Below are positions 7,893 through 14,550 of a DNA stretch of 19,551 nucleotides, one piece after another. The stretch is taken from NCBI GenBank assembly GCA_900549105.1, contig URND01000049.1:1-19551 (forward strand). The letters are read 5' to 3'. The position numbers were made by a program, and so were the translations under genes. Source of the stretch: an uncultured Eubacteriales bacterium. GTDB lineage: Bacteria > Bacillota > Clostridia > Lachnospirales > Lachnospiraceae. Every line of letters starts with the position of its first letter. Position 1 is the first letter of the stretch. The notes under the pieces are model-generated. The model did no database searches. It was given only the letters and a program-made list of their open reading frames with translations, and was not told the DNA's origin.

Positions 7893-7919
7893 ATCAAAGT
7901 ATCAAATGATACTTTGATG
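7892..7919. promoter_or_regulatory. 28-bp palindromic operator of the toxin-antitoxin-like operon
   Basis: CATCAAAGTATCA (7892-7904), two central bases AA, then TGATACTTTGATG (7907-7919) form a perfect 13-bp inverted repeat. It begins at the last base of the -10 and covers the start of transcription. This is the expected place for the autoregulatory operator of an MqsA/Xre-type antitoxin, encoded two genes downstream. Confidence 0.75.
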
Positions 7920-7931
7920 GAGGGCGCTGAA

Positions 7932-8157
7932 TTGGCAAATGAAACGAATGTAAGAATTGAAAGTGAATTAGAGGTTAAGGCTTACATACAGAATTTAAAA
8001 TTTGCCCTTAATAATGGAGCAAAAATAGATTTTCAAGCTAAAAGGCGTGTGGATGCTAACAGGGATGGAAAACGGTCAAACGACAACCTTTGTAATGTCC
8101 TTTCATTTTGCAGAAAAAGCATTTACACCGGAGATGTTTCCATATAGAAAGAATTAG
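7932..8157 (+). pseudogene. Toxin-like gene remnant, internally deleted or frameshifted
   Basis: Between the operator and the antitoxin gene, a first frame encodes ANETNVRIESELEVKAYIQ and then LKFALNNGAKIDFQAKRRVDANRD, to about 8064. The continuation in that frame is low-quality and stops at 8145-8147. A second frame, open from 8029 to TAG 8155-8157, ends GMENGQTTTFVMSFHFAEKA then FTPEMFPYRKN. That is a plausible protein C terminus whose stop sits right at the next gene's ribosome site. The two halves look like the ends of one gene, with the middle lost and the frame broken near 8050-8065. The likely start is TTG 7932 behind GGAGGG; ATG 7917 is an alternative inside the operator. Position suggests the toxin partner of the antitoxin. 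The MqsR-like identity is only a guess. A real short protein of 70-90 residues cannot be excluded. Confidence 0.5.
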
Positions 8158-8169
8158 GGAGGTGTTTTC

Positions 8170-9198
8170 ATGGACATGGAGGTTATTAGTAGTGAAAAAC
8201 GGTTGTGTACTTGTTGCATGGAAGAACATGAAGTGAAAACAGTTCTTGTTCGTGAACAGGTGACTTATAAGAATGTAAAAGTAAGTTATAATGCCTCATA
8301 TTTGTATTGCGATGCAGCAGAGGAGTTTTATATGGATGAGCAGCAGATGCAGGAAAATGATTTGCTGCTTAAAGAGGCATATAGAAAAGAAGAAGGCCTT
8401 TTAACATCGTCTGAAATCATGGCTATTCGTGCAAAATATGGTATTAGTCAAAGCGATTTATGTGTTCTTCTTGGGTGGGGAGGCAAGACGATTACAAGAT
8501 ATGAAGGGCATCAAGTACAGGATAAGGCCCATGATACAATATTAAAGAAGATAGATAGGGATTCAGAATGGTTTCTCTCATTACTGCGTGACGCCAAAGA
8601 CAATTTGACAGTTGAATCTTATCAGAAGTATTTAGATACAGCGACAACTTTATATGAGAAGGACCAGGACACTTACTTATGTAAGGCTATTAAAGCAAGT
8701 TATGCGAAATTTCAGGGTAATCAGCTGTTCCATGGAAATGTAAAGCTTTCTTTGGATAAAGTAGTTGATGTGATTCGTTATTTTGCAGCATCTAAGCAGG
8801 TAACTAATCTATATAAAGTTAAGCTTATGAAGCTAATGTGGTATGCAGATGCCCTTTCTTATAAGAATAGAGGATTTGCAATAACTGGTTTGGTATATCA
8901 GGCAATGCCAATGGGGGCAGTACCCGTAGGACATAATTCAATTATTAATTTGAAGGATATTCCATGCGAGGAAGTAGATATGGGAGAAACAAATGCATAT
9001 CGCTTTTCTTTGAGTGAAGCAACTTCATTTCCGGCACTCTCGAATGAAGATAAAAATATTCTTGACATTGTTATTGAGAAGCTTGGTAAAATGACAAAAA
9101 ATCAAATAGTATCATTCATGCATAGGGAAGAAGCCTATGTTGAAACAGTACCGAGAGGTGTGATTCAATTTAAATATGCCAAAAACTTACAAATATAA
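8170..9198 (+). CDS. MqsA-like/Xre antitoxin with C-terminal Panacea (SocA-like) domain
   Basis: This 342-residue protein has three parts. Residues 1-60 resemble the MqsA zinc-binding domain: CTCC at 13-16, and C47 in LYCDAAEEFY where the family normally has a second CxxC. Residues about 78-115 are an Xre helix-turn-helix (LTSSEIMAIRAKYGISQSDL, WGGKTITRYE). Residues about 195-325 match the Panacea/SocA/DUF4065 pattern (LYKVKLMKLMWYADALSY, FAITGLVYQAMPMGAVP). Panacea-domain proteins are known as antitoxins or proteolysis adaptors paired with diverse toxins. The start has a strong GGGAGGTG site directly after the toxin remnant stop, as in coupled toxin-antitoxin operons. The palindrome at 7892-7919 is its likely operator. 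Domain calls are confident; activity in the absence of an intact partner is uncertain. Confidence 0.85.
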   Translation: MDMEVISSEKRLCTCCMEEHEVKTVLVREQVTYKNVKVSYNASYLYCDAAEEFYMDEQQMQENDLLLKEAYRKEEGLLTSSEIMAIRAKYGISQSDLCVLLGWGGKTITRYEGHQVQDKAHDTILKKIDRDSEWFLSLLRDAKDNLTVESYQKYLDTATTLYEKDQDTYLCKAIKASYAKFQGNQLFHGNVKLSLDKVVDVIRYFAASKQVTNLYKVKLMKLMWYADALSYKNRGFAITGLVYQAMPMGAVPVGHNSIINLKDIPCEEVDMGETNAYRFSLSEATSFPALSNEDKNILDIVIEKLGKMTKNQIVSFMHREEAYVETVPRGVIQFKYAKNLQI

Positions 9199-9199
9199 G

Positions 9200-9271
9200 G
9201 TGATTTTTATAAAGGCTATGCGGTTGTGGGAAGAGCAGGAAAAATACAGAGATATGATAAAGGGTAAATAA
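9200..9271 (+). other. Tiny ORF, possible gene remnant before the acetyltransferase
   Basis: A 23-codon frame from GTG 9200 (or 17 codons from ATG 9218) reads MRLWEEQEKYRDMIKGK and stops one base before the GNAT start. The charged helical sequence resembles the C-terminal tail of a larger protein, such as an antitoxin or regulator, rather than random DNA. No ribosome site is convincing. It is either a decayed 3' end or a leader peptide coupled to the next gene. Confidence 0.25.
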
Positions 9272-9272
9272 G

Positions 9273-9740
9273 ATGATTGAATTAGTAGAAGTTAAATCTG
9301 AACACAGGGAATTCCTCTGGAATGTGCTTCAGAAGTATCTTTATGAAATGACAAACTATTATGATGATGAAATGGATGAGATGGGAAATTACCATTACAG
9401 ATACTTTGATGCTTATTTTACAGAGTCGGAGCGGACAGCATTACTCATATATGATGATAAGTTGCCCGTAGGCTTTGCTATGCTCAATTCATATTCCTAT
9501 ATCAATGGGCAGCCTGACCATGTATTGGGGGAATTTACAATCTTTCCGATGTATCGAAGGAAGCATATTGGAAAATATGCAGCGGAACTCATTTTGAAAA
9601 CCTTCAGGGGACAATGGGAAATAAAATATAATGAGAAAAATGTCGGAGCAAAAGCACTCTGGACTAAGATAACAGATTCCTATCATCCAGTGAAACACAG
9701 ATACAGTACTGATGAGACAGTTCTATCTTTCTTAAGTTGA
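9273..9740 (+). CDS. GNAT-family N-acetyltransferase
   Basis: This 155-residue cytoplasmic protein transfers an acetyl group from acetyl-CoA to an unknown amine. The family's acetyl-CoA pyrophosphate loop is seen in motif A at about 85-105 (EFTIFPMYRRKHIGKYAAE), where RRKHIGKYA corresponds to the R/Q-x-x-G-x-G/A signature. Preceding strands (LLIYDDKLPVGFAMLNSY) fit the GNAT core, and KNVGAKALWTKI fits motif B. Length is normal. An AAGGG site precedes ATG 9273. It sits downstream of the Panacea antitoxin with a 74-base gap, possibly in the same transcript. It does not look like a TacT-type toxin, as no adjacent ribbon-helix-helix antitoxin is intact. The substrate cannot be predicted. Confidence 0.85.
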   Translation: MIELVEVKSEHREFLWNVLQKYLYEMTNYYDDEMDEMGNYHYRYFDAYFTESERTALLIYDDKLPVGFAMLNSYSYINGQPDHVLGEFTIFPMYRRKHIGKYAAELILKTFRGQWEIKYNEKNVGAKALWTKITDSYHPVKHRYSTDETVLSFLS

Positions 9741-9854
9741 TAAAAGGTCTGCATTATAATAATCTTGCTGAGGGTGATAAATGAGAATTTGAAAACCACG
9801 ATTTCATAAGTGGTTACTGCCCCACATAGGGCTTTAATAAAATCCTCCAAAACG

Positions 9855-9875
9855 CTTGAAAATAAAGGATTTATC
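9855..9875. other. Candidate left attachment (core) site
   Basis: TGAAAA (9857-9862), seven bases TAAAGGA, then TTTATC resembles the core-type dyad at the right end (TGAAAA, seven bases, TTTTCA at 17273-17291). CTTGAAAATA is shared exactly by both. Tn916-type integrases tolerate different spacer (coupling) sequences, so unequal spacers would be allowed. The match is short, so this is only a candidate. Confidence 0.3.
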
Positions 9876-9939
9876 GCAATGTGTCCGCCTTATCCCTTTA
9901 TACGATTTCACTTGCGTTTATGCTTCCCCCGCCACCTCA

Positions 9940-9958
9940 TAAGGGCAAAAATAAGGGA
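9940..9958 (+). repeat. Left copy of 19-bp terminal direct repeat
   Basis: TAAGGGCAAAAATAAGGGA differs at one base (T for C) from 17215-17233 after the integrase gene. Both copies are in the same orientation near the two ends of the element, suiting integrase arm-type binding sites. Confidence 0.6.
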
Positions 9959-9989
9959 AGGAAAATCTGATAACAAGTTATAACAACAA

Positions 9990-10020
9990 GTGGCAATCGG
10001 GAAACAGTGACATATGTGCG
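9990..10020 (+). repeat. Conserved ~30-bp element upstream of tnpV (inverted copy at 15838-15869)
   Basis: GTGGCAATCGGG followed by GTGACATAT and GTGCG also appears, reverse-complemented, at 15838-15869 upstream of int. Twelve, nine and five base blocks match exactly, separated by small indels. It lies 27 bases before the tnpV start. Confidence 0.75.
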
Positions 10021-10046
10021 AATATATTATACTGGAGGATTTCAAG

Positions 10047-10424
10047 ATGGACAAGTACATTTATGATGAAAACAACGGTCTTTGGTACGAACTGCAAGGA
10101 GATTACTATCTGCCATGCCTTACCTTACCACCCGAAGAAGAAAAGCCTATCGGGATATGGGGACAGCGGCACAAACGCTACCTGAAAGAGCATAGAAAAG
10201 CGACATACACAACGCTTCTGACCAGTGGCAAGCTCAACACTTATCTTGCCGACATCAACGAACAGGCGCAGGAACGCTTTGAACGGCTCATGGAAGATAT
10301 GAAACAAGCACATGGTATCACAGAACAACTAAAAGCTGAAAACGCCTTGGAATGGACAGGAAGGATGAATAACATACGGGCTTGTGCGATGGAGATTGTG
10401 GAGAAGGAAATCACTTTCGCATAG
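10047..10424 (+). CDS. tnpV: Transposon-encoded protein TnpV
   Basis: This 125-residue protein has the TnpV family pattern: MDKYIYDENNGLWYELQGDY at the N terminus, then LPPEEEKPIGIWGQRHKRYL, KEHRKATYTTLLTSGKLNTYL, and a C-terminal MNNIRACAMEIVEKEI. TnpV proteins are common, uncharacterised passengers of Clostridial and Bacteroides-shared conjugative or mobilizable transposons, and no biochemical role is established. The start at 10047 with GGAGG eight bases upstream is preferred over ATG 10014, because homology starts at MDKYIYDE. It is followed by a strong terminator and so is probably transcribed alone. It marks the left part of the element. Confidence 0.85.
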   Translation: MDKYIYDENNGLWYELQGDYYLPCLTLPPEEEKPIGIWGQRHKRYLKEHRKATYTTLLTSGKLNTYLADINEQAQERFERLMEDMKQAHGITEQLKAENALEWTGRMNNIRACAMEIVEKEITFA

Positions 10425-10429
10425 CAGAC

Positions 10430-10468
10430 AGGCGGCAGGGTGTAATGCTCTGCCGCCTAAAAATTTTT
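10430..10468 (+). terminator. Intrinsic terminator of tnpV
   Basis: AGGCGGCAG (10430-10438) pairs perfectly with CTGCCGCCT (10450-10458). AAAAATTTTT follows. The strong GC stem is just after the tnpV stop and upstream of the MerR promoter. Confidence 0.85.
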
Positions 10469-10478
10469 CAAAAAGGTC

Positions 10479-10509
10479 TTGCTTGTGACGCAGCGTAATG
10501 ATTTATAAT
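10479..10509 (+). promoter_or_regulatory. MerR-type promoter with 19-bp spacer and operator dyad
   Basis: TTGCTT (10479-10484) and a perfect TATAAT (10504-10509) are separated by 19 bases rather than 17, the hallmark of promoters that MerR-family activators remodel. A dyad ACGC-A-GCGT (10488-10496) sits within the spacer, where MerR dimers bind. The next gene is a MerR regulator with an AGGAGG site, so autoregulation of the MerR-ABC operon is inferred. Confidence 0.75.
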
Positions 10510-10531
10510 ATATCACAGGAGGTAAACGATT

Positions 10532-11329
10532 ATGGCAAAACACAGAGCAATACCGCTTGGGTTTATGACAGTTGGAGAGGTCGCAAAGAAAATAGGAGTT
10601 ACTGTTCGTACATTACAATACTATGATAAAGAGGGCTTGCTATCCCCATCAGCAGAAAGTGAAGGTGGGCGCAGGCTTTATACAGATAAAGATTTAGTTA
10701 CGCTTCATCAAATTATATCCCTGAAATCATTAGGATTTTCTTTGAATGATATAAAGCAACGCTTAATTTCTTTGGAAACACCGACTGATGTTGCAAATGC
10801 TCTTACTGAACAGGCTGACGACATACGCAGGAAAATAGAGCAGCTAACAGCTTCTTTGACAGCAATAGAACAGTTAAAAGCAGAAGTGTTGCAAATGCAG
10901 ACAGTCAACTTTAAGAAGTATGCAGATATTATTGTCAATCTGCAAATGAAGAATGACTCTTACTATCTCATTAAGCGTTTCGATGATGAAACACTCGACC
11001 ATATCCGCAGCCGATTCGATAAGGAAAGCGGCTTGAATTTTATGGACAGATTTAACCGCTTGAGTGATGAAATCGTACAGCTTAAAAAGGAAGGTGTACC
11101 GCCTGAAAACGAAAAATGCCAACGAGTTGTAAAAGAATATTGGGGCTTGATTATGGAATTTACGAACGGCGATATGAGTATGCTGCCTAAATTGATGGAA
11201 ATCGGCAATATTGATACTGCTACAAATGCTTGGGAAGAAAGGCAAAAAATCGTAAACGACTATTTAGAGCCAGCTTTGCAAGTCTACTTTTCAAAACTCG
11301 AAGCAAATCCGTTCGAGGAGGTGGAATGA
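10532..11329 (+). CDS. MerR-family regulator with TipAS-like C-terminal domain
   Basis: This 265-residue regulator has a winged MerR DNA-binding domain at residues 12-80 (MTVGEVAKKIGVTVRTLQYY, DKEGLLSPSAESEGGRRLY, LKSLGFSLNDIKQRL). A dimerisation coiled coil around 85-125 follows. The C-terminal domain (about 150-260) has a W-x-L-x-x-x-F-x-x-G-D pattern (YWGLIMEFTNGDMSMLPKL) like the TipAS antibiotic-recognition domain. TipA-class proteins activate transporter genes on binding peptide drugs. The gene is driven by the MerR-type promoter upstream. Its TGA overlaps the ATG of the ABC ATPase, so regulator and exporter are co-translated. The ligand is unknown; a hydrophobic drug or peptide is the reasonable guess. 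Composition looks more AT-rich by eye than the relaxase and int genes. Confidence 0.88.
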   Translation: MAKHRAIPLGFMTVGEVAKKIGVTVRTLQYYDKEGLLSPSAESEGGRRLYTDKDLVTLHQIISLKSLGFSLNDIKQRLISLETPTDVANALTEQADDIRRKIEQLTASLTAIEQLKAEVLQMQTVNFKKYADIIVNLQMKNDSYYLIKRFDDETLDHIRSRFDKESGLNFMDRFNRLSDEIVQLKKEGVPPENEKCQRVVKEYWGLIMEFTNGDMSMLPKLMEIGNIDTATNAWEERQKIVNDYLEPALQVYFSKLEANPFEEVE

Positions 11330-12144
11330 TGAATAGCGCAATACAAGTTCGTGGATTAAAGAAAAGCTACGGCAGCCATAGTGTTCTGGATGGGCTTGAT
11401 TTTCAAATCGAAAAAGGAGAAATTTTTGCTCTGCTCGGTGTAAATGGAGCAGGGAAAACGACATCTCTTGAATGTATTGAGGGCTTGAGAAAGTATGATA
11501 GCGGTACAATTCTTGTAGACGGGAAAATGGGTATTCAGTTGCAATCATCATCTTTGCCCGCCCATATCAAACCGATGGAGGCTGTAAAGCTATTTGCAAA
11601 ATGGAATAGAACAAAAATTGATTATGCTATGCTTAACGCTCTCGGTATTAAAGAAATTGAAAAGAAGCAGTATATCCAGCTATCCACAGGGCAAAAAAGG
11701 CGGTTACATCTCGCCCTTGCACTTATCAGCAATCCAGACATTATTTTTCTCGATGAACCAACTGCGGGGCTTGATGTCGAAGGTAGACTTTCGCTTCACG
11801 AGCAAATCCGAAAGCTCAAATCAAGTGGAAAAACAATTGTTTTGGCAAGTCACGATATGGCGGAAGTAGAAACCTTATGCGACCGTATTGCTATTTTGAA
11901 TAACGGAAATATTGTCTTTTGTGGCACAGCTTTGGAACTGACAGATAAGGTTGGGAAAAAATATTTTATCCATATCAAAATGCAGCAAGGAGACAGCACT
12001 TTTGAAACAGACAATATTGAAGATGCTTTGATTTCCTTGCTTGGTGATTTGAAACAAAAGGAAATTCATGTATTAGATATTAAAGTTGATCGTGGCACTC
12101 TTGAACAACATTTTATGGAAATGGCAGGGAGGGATACAGAATGA
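11329..12144 (+). CDS. ABC-2 type exporter ATP-binding protein
   Basis: This 271-residue ATPase belongs to the drug/bacteriocin exporter (CcmA-like) class. It shows Walker A GVNGAGKTT (38-46), the Q-loop in GIQLQSSSLP (about 68-77), the signature LSTGQKRR (118-125), Walker B IIFLDEPTAGLD (138-149) and the switch histidine in LASHDMAEVETL. A C-terminal extension of about 60 residues is usual for this class. ATG 11329 lies seven bases after AGGAGG, and ATG 11326 overlapping the MerR stop is an equally possible start. Its last bases overlap the permease ATG. Together with the MerR/TipAS-like regulator it forms a compact inducible efflux or self-protection cassette carried by the element. Confidence 0.9.
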   Translation: MNSAIQVRGLKKSYGSHSVLDGLDFQIEKGEIFALLGVNGAGKTTSLECIEGLRKYDSGTILVDGKMGIQLQSSSLPAHIKPMEAVKLFAKWNRTKIDYAMLNALGIKEIEKKQYIQLSTGQKRRLHLALALISNPDIIFLDEPTAGLDVEGRLSLHEQIRKLKSSGKTIVLASHDMAEVETLCDRIAILNNGNIVFCGTALELTDKVGKKYFIHIKMQQGDSTFETDNIEDALISLLGDLKQKEIHVLDIKVDRGTLEQHFMEMAGRDTE

Positions 12145-12857
12145 ACGGTTTTTTATATGGTGTAGCGTTACAATGGAAATTGGATATACGAAGTAAATCC
12201 CTGTTAGTTACCTGCTATATCGTTCCGCTTATTTTCTTTCTACTTATGGGCGGTATTTTTACTTCTGTTATGCCTGAAATGAGAAGTACACTTATACAAT
12301 CGATGATTGTAATGAGCGTTTCAATGGGAGCGTTTATAGGATTGCCGCCATCGTTGATTGAAACTTACGGAAGTGACATAAAAAAAGTTTATAAAGCAAA
12401 CGGAGTACCTATCTATTTAGGTCTTGTTACAATGTTTCTTTCCGCATTTGTCCATTTGATGATTGCCTGTATTGTGATAGTGCTACTTGCTCCTGTACTA
12501 TTTGAAGCAACATTGCCAGCACAACTTCCGATTTTCTTTCTTGCACTTGCTATATACATTATTGTGTCGTTAAGCATTGGAAGCATTTTAGGACTGATTA
12601 TAAAAAATCAGGCGAAACTAACGATGATAGCACAATTAGTGTTTTTACCCTCGATTATGCTTTCGGGAATTATGTTCCCCATTGATTTTCTGCCTGATTT
12701 TTTGGAAACGATAGGGCGCATTTTCCCTGCTTCTTGGGGATACCGATTGATGTTGGATAATGGTTTTTGCCTTGAAAATCTATGGTATTTAATCGTTGTC
12801 TTTTTCGTGGCGGTAATTGTATGTGGGGTAGTTTTGAAGAAACAAAAATCGAAATAA
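12141..12857 (+). CDS. ABC-2 type exporter permease
   Basis: This 238-residue integral membrane protein shows six hydrophobic helices. They lie at about 22-42 (LLVTCYIVPLIFFLLMGGIF), 57-75, 92-120, 128-152, 158-180 and 215-232. LPPSLIETYGSDIKKVYKANG and the LSGIMFPIDFLPDFLETIGRIFPASWGY stretch (in two parts) match ABC-2 exporter permeases, which usually act as half-transporter dimers with the upstream ATPase. The start codon overlaps the ATPase stop (ATGA arrangement), indicating coupling. It ends just before the Cys-rich KTR gene. Substrate is unknown; antibiotic or peptide export is inferred from the regulator. Confidence 0.9.
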   Translation: MNGFLYGVALQWKLDIRSKSLLVTCYIVPLIFFLLMGGIFTSVMPEMRSTLIQSMIVMSVSMGAFIGLPPSLIETYGSDIKKVYKANGVPIYLGLVTMFLSAFVHLMIACIVIVLLAPVLFEATLPAQLPIFFLALAIYIIVSLSIGSILGLIIKNQAKLTMIAQLVFLPSIMLSGIMFPIDFLPDFLETIGRIFPASWGYRLMLDNGFCLENLWYLIVVFFVAVIVCGVVLKKQKSK

Positions 12858-12873
12858 TTTGGGGGACACCAGT

Positions 12874-13047
12874 TTGAATAAAAACGAATGGATACTATGC
12901 CCCGTTTGCGGCAACAAAACCCGTGACAGAATAAGAGAGGATACGGTCTTGAAAAACTATCCCCTCTACTGTCCGAAATGCAAACAGGAAACGCTGATAG
13001 AAGCGGAAAATTTGAAAATAACCGTTATAAAGAAGCAAGAAACCTAA
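12874..13047 (+). CDS. Cysteine-rich KTR-domain protein
   Basis: This is a 57-residue zinc-ribbon-like protein of the Cys_rich_KTR family, small proteins found in conjugative and mobilizable elements of Bacillota with no known function. Cysteines 9, 12, 33 and 36 (CPVC and CPKC) form a four-Cys zinc site, and CGNKTR gives the family name motif. TTG 12874 follows GGGGGA by eight bases and aligns with the usual start (NKNEW); an earlier in-frame TTG at 12859 would overlap that ribosome site. It starts 16 bases after the permease stop, so it may be read through from the MerR operon. A strong hairpin terminator follows. Confidence 0.8.
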   Translation: MNKNEWILCPVCGNKTRDRIREDTVLKNYPLYCPKCKQETLIEAENLKITVIKKQET

Positions 13048-13061
13048 TCTCTATATGTATG

Positions 13062-13098
13062 CCGCCGTGTATGGGTAAAACCATAGCGGCGGTTTTTC
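13062..13098 (+). terminator. Terminator between convergent KTR and relaxase genes
   Basis: CCGCCG (13062-13067) with CGGCGG (13087-13092), and TATGG with CCATA inside, form a bulged stem followed by TTTTTCTTC. It ends transcription from the MerR-ABC-KTR unit before the opposing relaxase gene. Confidence 0.8.
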
Positions 13099-13103
13099 TT
13101 CGC

Positions 13104-14513
13104 CTATCGGCTGTCTCTGTCAAAGGATTTCTTTCGTGGCTTTTGCTGTCTGCCCTGCTCCTGCAACTGTCTGAGCCTATTTCGGACGCTCTCCCTTTCG
13201 GGCGGTTTTGGCGATCTGCTCTTTTGTTTCACTTGTCGCTCCCATTCAGCAAGGTCACGGTTGTATTGTTCCACAACGGTTTCCGCTTCCCGATAGGTCG
13301 CCATGAATGCCTGCACATCGGGATAACCGTCCTCCCTGAGAATATCGGGGAGCTTATCGAGCCTTTCGGATATTTCCTTTTCGGTCTGCTGTATCCGCTC
13401 TGTAAGAGCCTTGCGCTCCTTACCCTTGAAAATGCCCTTTACTTCGGAAAGCAGTTCTTTCAGCTTGGGGACTTTCTCCTGCAAGCTGTGGATTGCCCTC
13501 GCCTCGTCCTGTACCCGTATCATCAGATTTCGCATGGTGCGGAACTCTGCCATATTGATACTGAGCGTGGGCTTCGGCGGTATATCGTGTTCACGGATAA
13601 GGTTTTGCAGAAAGTCCTTTGCCTTGTTCACGATACGGCGGAACAGATTTGGCAGCCAGCCGCCTTTGCGGATAGATTGGCTCACCTTGTCGTGTATCTC
13701 GGTTTGTTTGATTTCCAGTATTTTAGTTTCCTCAATCCCCGATACAAGCGCCATATCCGCTGTCCTGTTCCATTCCTGCCTTGCGGCATTGTCGGCTGCA
13801 ATCTCTGCGGCTTTGGGATTGTTCTTGCCTATTTTCTTTGTCGGCAGGTACACGCTGTTTTTGTCAAATACCTTCAGGTGCTGTTCGGGGTCGGAAATGT
13901 GACGGTTGATAAGTTCCGTGTAAACCTCCTTTACCTCCCGAAGAAAAGCCTCGCTCTTGAAGCGGTCATCCTTTACGGTAAACAGATGACTTTCGTAAAC
14001 CTCTCCCTTTTTGATAACGGCACAGCCCTTTCTGATCTGCCCGTCCTCACCTGTGATTTCCTTCTTGGTGCGTACCCGTTTCCCTGTTTCGTCAAAGAAT
14101 ACGCTTCTTGTGGCAATCTTCATATCAGGCTCAGGGAGCAGCTTCCTTTCGCTGAAAATCAGGTGAATGTGGTAATTGGTTTTGCGCTTGTTGTGGTGGA
14201 GCGCCGACACACATTCCACGCCGTACCGTCTGCGGAACTCGTCTGTAAAATCCTCAAGCACCTGCTGCGGCTCGTATTGCGTGTAAACTTCGGGCAGGGC
14301 GATAATCAGCTCCCTTGCTTCGATACATTCCCCCTTTGTGCCGCTGCGCTGAAACTCCTGTTGGCTCTCTCTTGCGAGATTGTTCCAAAAGGCATTGTCG
14401 GCGGTGCGGTAGGCGGCGTATAGGTTTTCCTGTCTTGCGTGGCTGGTGATATACGATATTCGTCCTTTGACATTGGGCAGCTTCGACATCTGTATGAAGC
14501 TGTGTCTTGCCAT
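13104..14513 (-). CDS. MobA/MobL-family relaxase
   Basis: This 469-residue protein is expected to nick the element at oriT and lead single-strand transfer. The N-terminal relaxase domain (about 1-220) shows FIQMSKLPNVKGRISYITSH with candidate catalytic Tyr21. The metal-binding histidine motif is at about 106-117 (HHNKRKTNYHIHLIF), as in MobQ/MobL enzymes. The C-terminal half (about 250-469) is charged and coiled-coil-like, with basic tails RSPKPPERESVRNRLRQL and KPRKKSFDRDSR. The length is in the usual range for small Gram-positive mobilization proteins. The start follows AAAGG, and a dyad at 14551-14570 lies just upstream. No coupling protein or type IV secretion genes are visible, so it would depend on a helper. 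Identification as a Mob relaxase is solid; the MobQ subtype is less so. Confidence 0.88.
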   Translation of the reverse strand: MARHSFIQMSKLPNVKGRISYITSHARQENLYAAYRTADNAFWNNLARESQQEFQRSGTKGECIEARELIIALPEVYTQYEPQQVLEDFTDEFRRRYGVECVSALHHNKRKTNYHIHLIFSERKLLPEPDMKIATRSVFFDETGKRVRTKKEITGEDGQIRKGCAVIKKGEVYESHLFTVKDDRFKSEAFLREVKEVYTELINRHISDPEQHLKVFDKNSVYLPTKKIGKNNPKAAEIAADNAARQEWNRTADMALVSGIEETKILEIKQTEIHDKVSQSIRKGGWLPNLFRRIVNKAKDFLQNLIREHDIPPKPTLSINMAEFRTMRNLMIRVQDEARAIHSLQEKVPKLKELLSEVKGIFKGKERKALTERIQQTEKEISERLDKLPDILREDGYPDVQAFMATYREAETVVEQYNRDLAEWERQVKQKSRSPKPPERESVRNRLRQLQEQGRQQKPRKKSFDRDSR

Positions 14514-14550
14514 AATCCAACCTTTCTTTGAAATATACCGTTCTCATTTT

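Larger units (their letters stand above)
9741..10046. other. Non-coding left flank of the mobilizable element
   Basis: No credible gene is present. The region holds a hairpin AACCAC/GTGGTT around 9797-9818 and GCCC/GGGC just after it, without a T tail. It also holds a 10-base string CTTGAAAATA (9855-9864) shared with 17271-17280, the 19-bp sequence at 9940-9958 shared with 17215-17233, and the inverted copy (9990-10020) of the int upstream sequence. This concentration of shared motifs marks the left end of the element. Confidence 0.55.

Noticed and set aside
9273..9740. GNAT toxin of a TacAT-like toxin-antitoxin pair
   Set aside because: No intact ribbon-helix-helix antitoxin gene precedes it, only a 17-23 codon fragment, and its sequence reads as an ordinary acetyltransferase.
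13411..13902. A 163-codon plus-strand frame within the relaxase region
   Set aside because: It is another antisense shadow of the relaxase, with no homology-like motifs.
12978..14423. A 481-codon open frame on the plus strand
   Set aside because: It lies antisense to the well-supported relaxase gene, has no ribosome site, begins inside the KTR gene, and its sequence is Leu/Cys-rich shadow coding. The relaxase on the minus strand has family motifs and a proper start.
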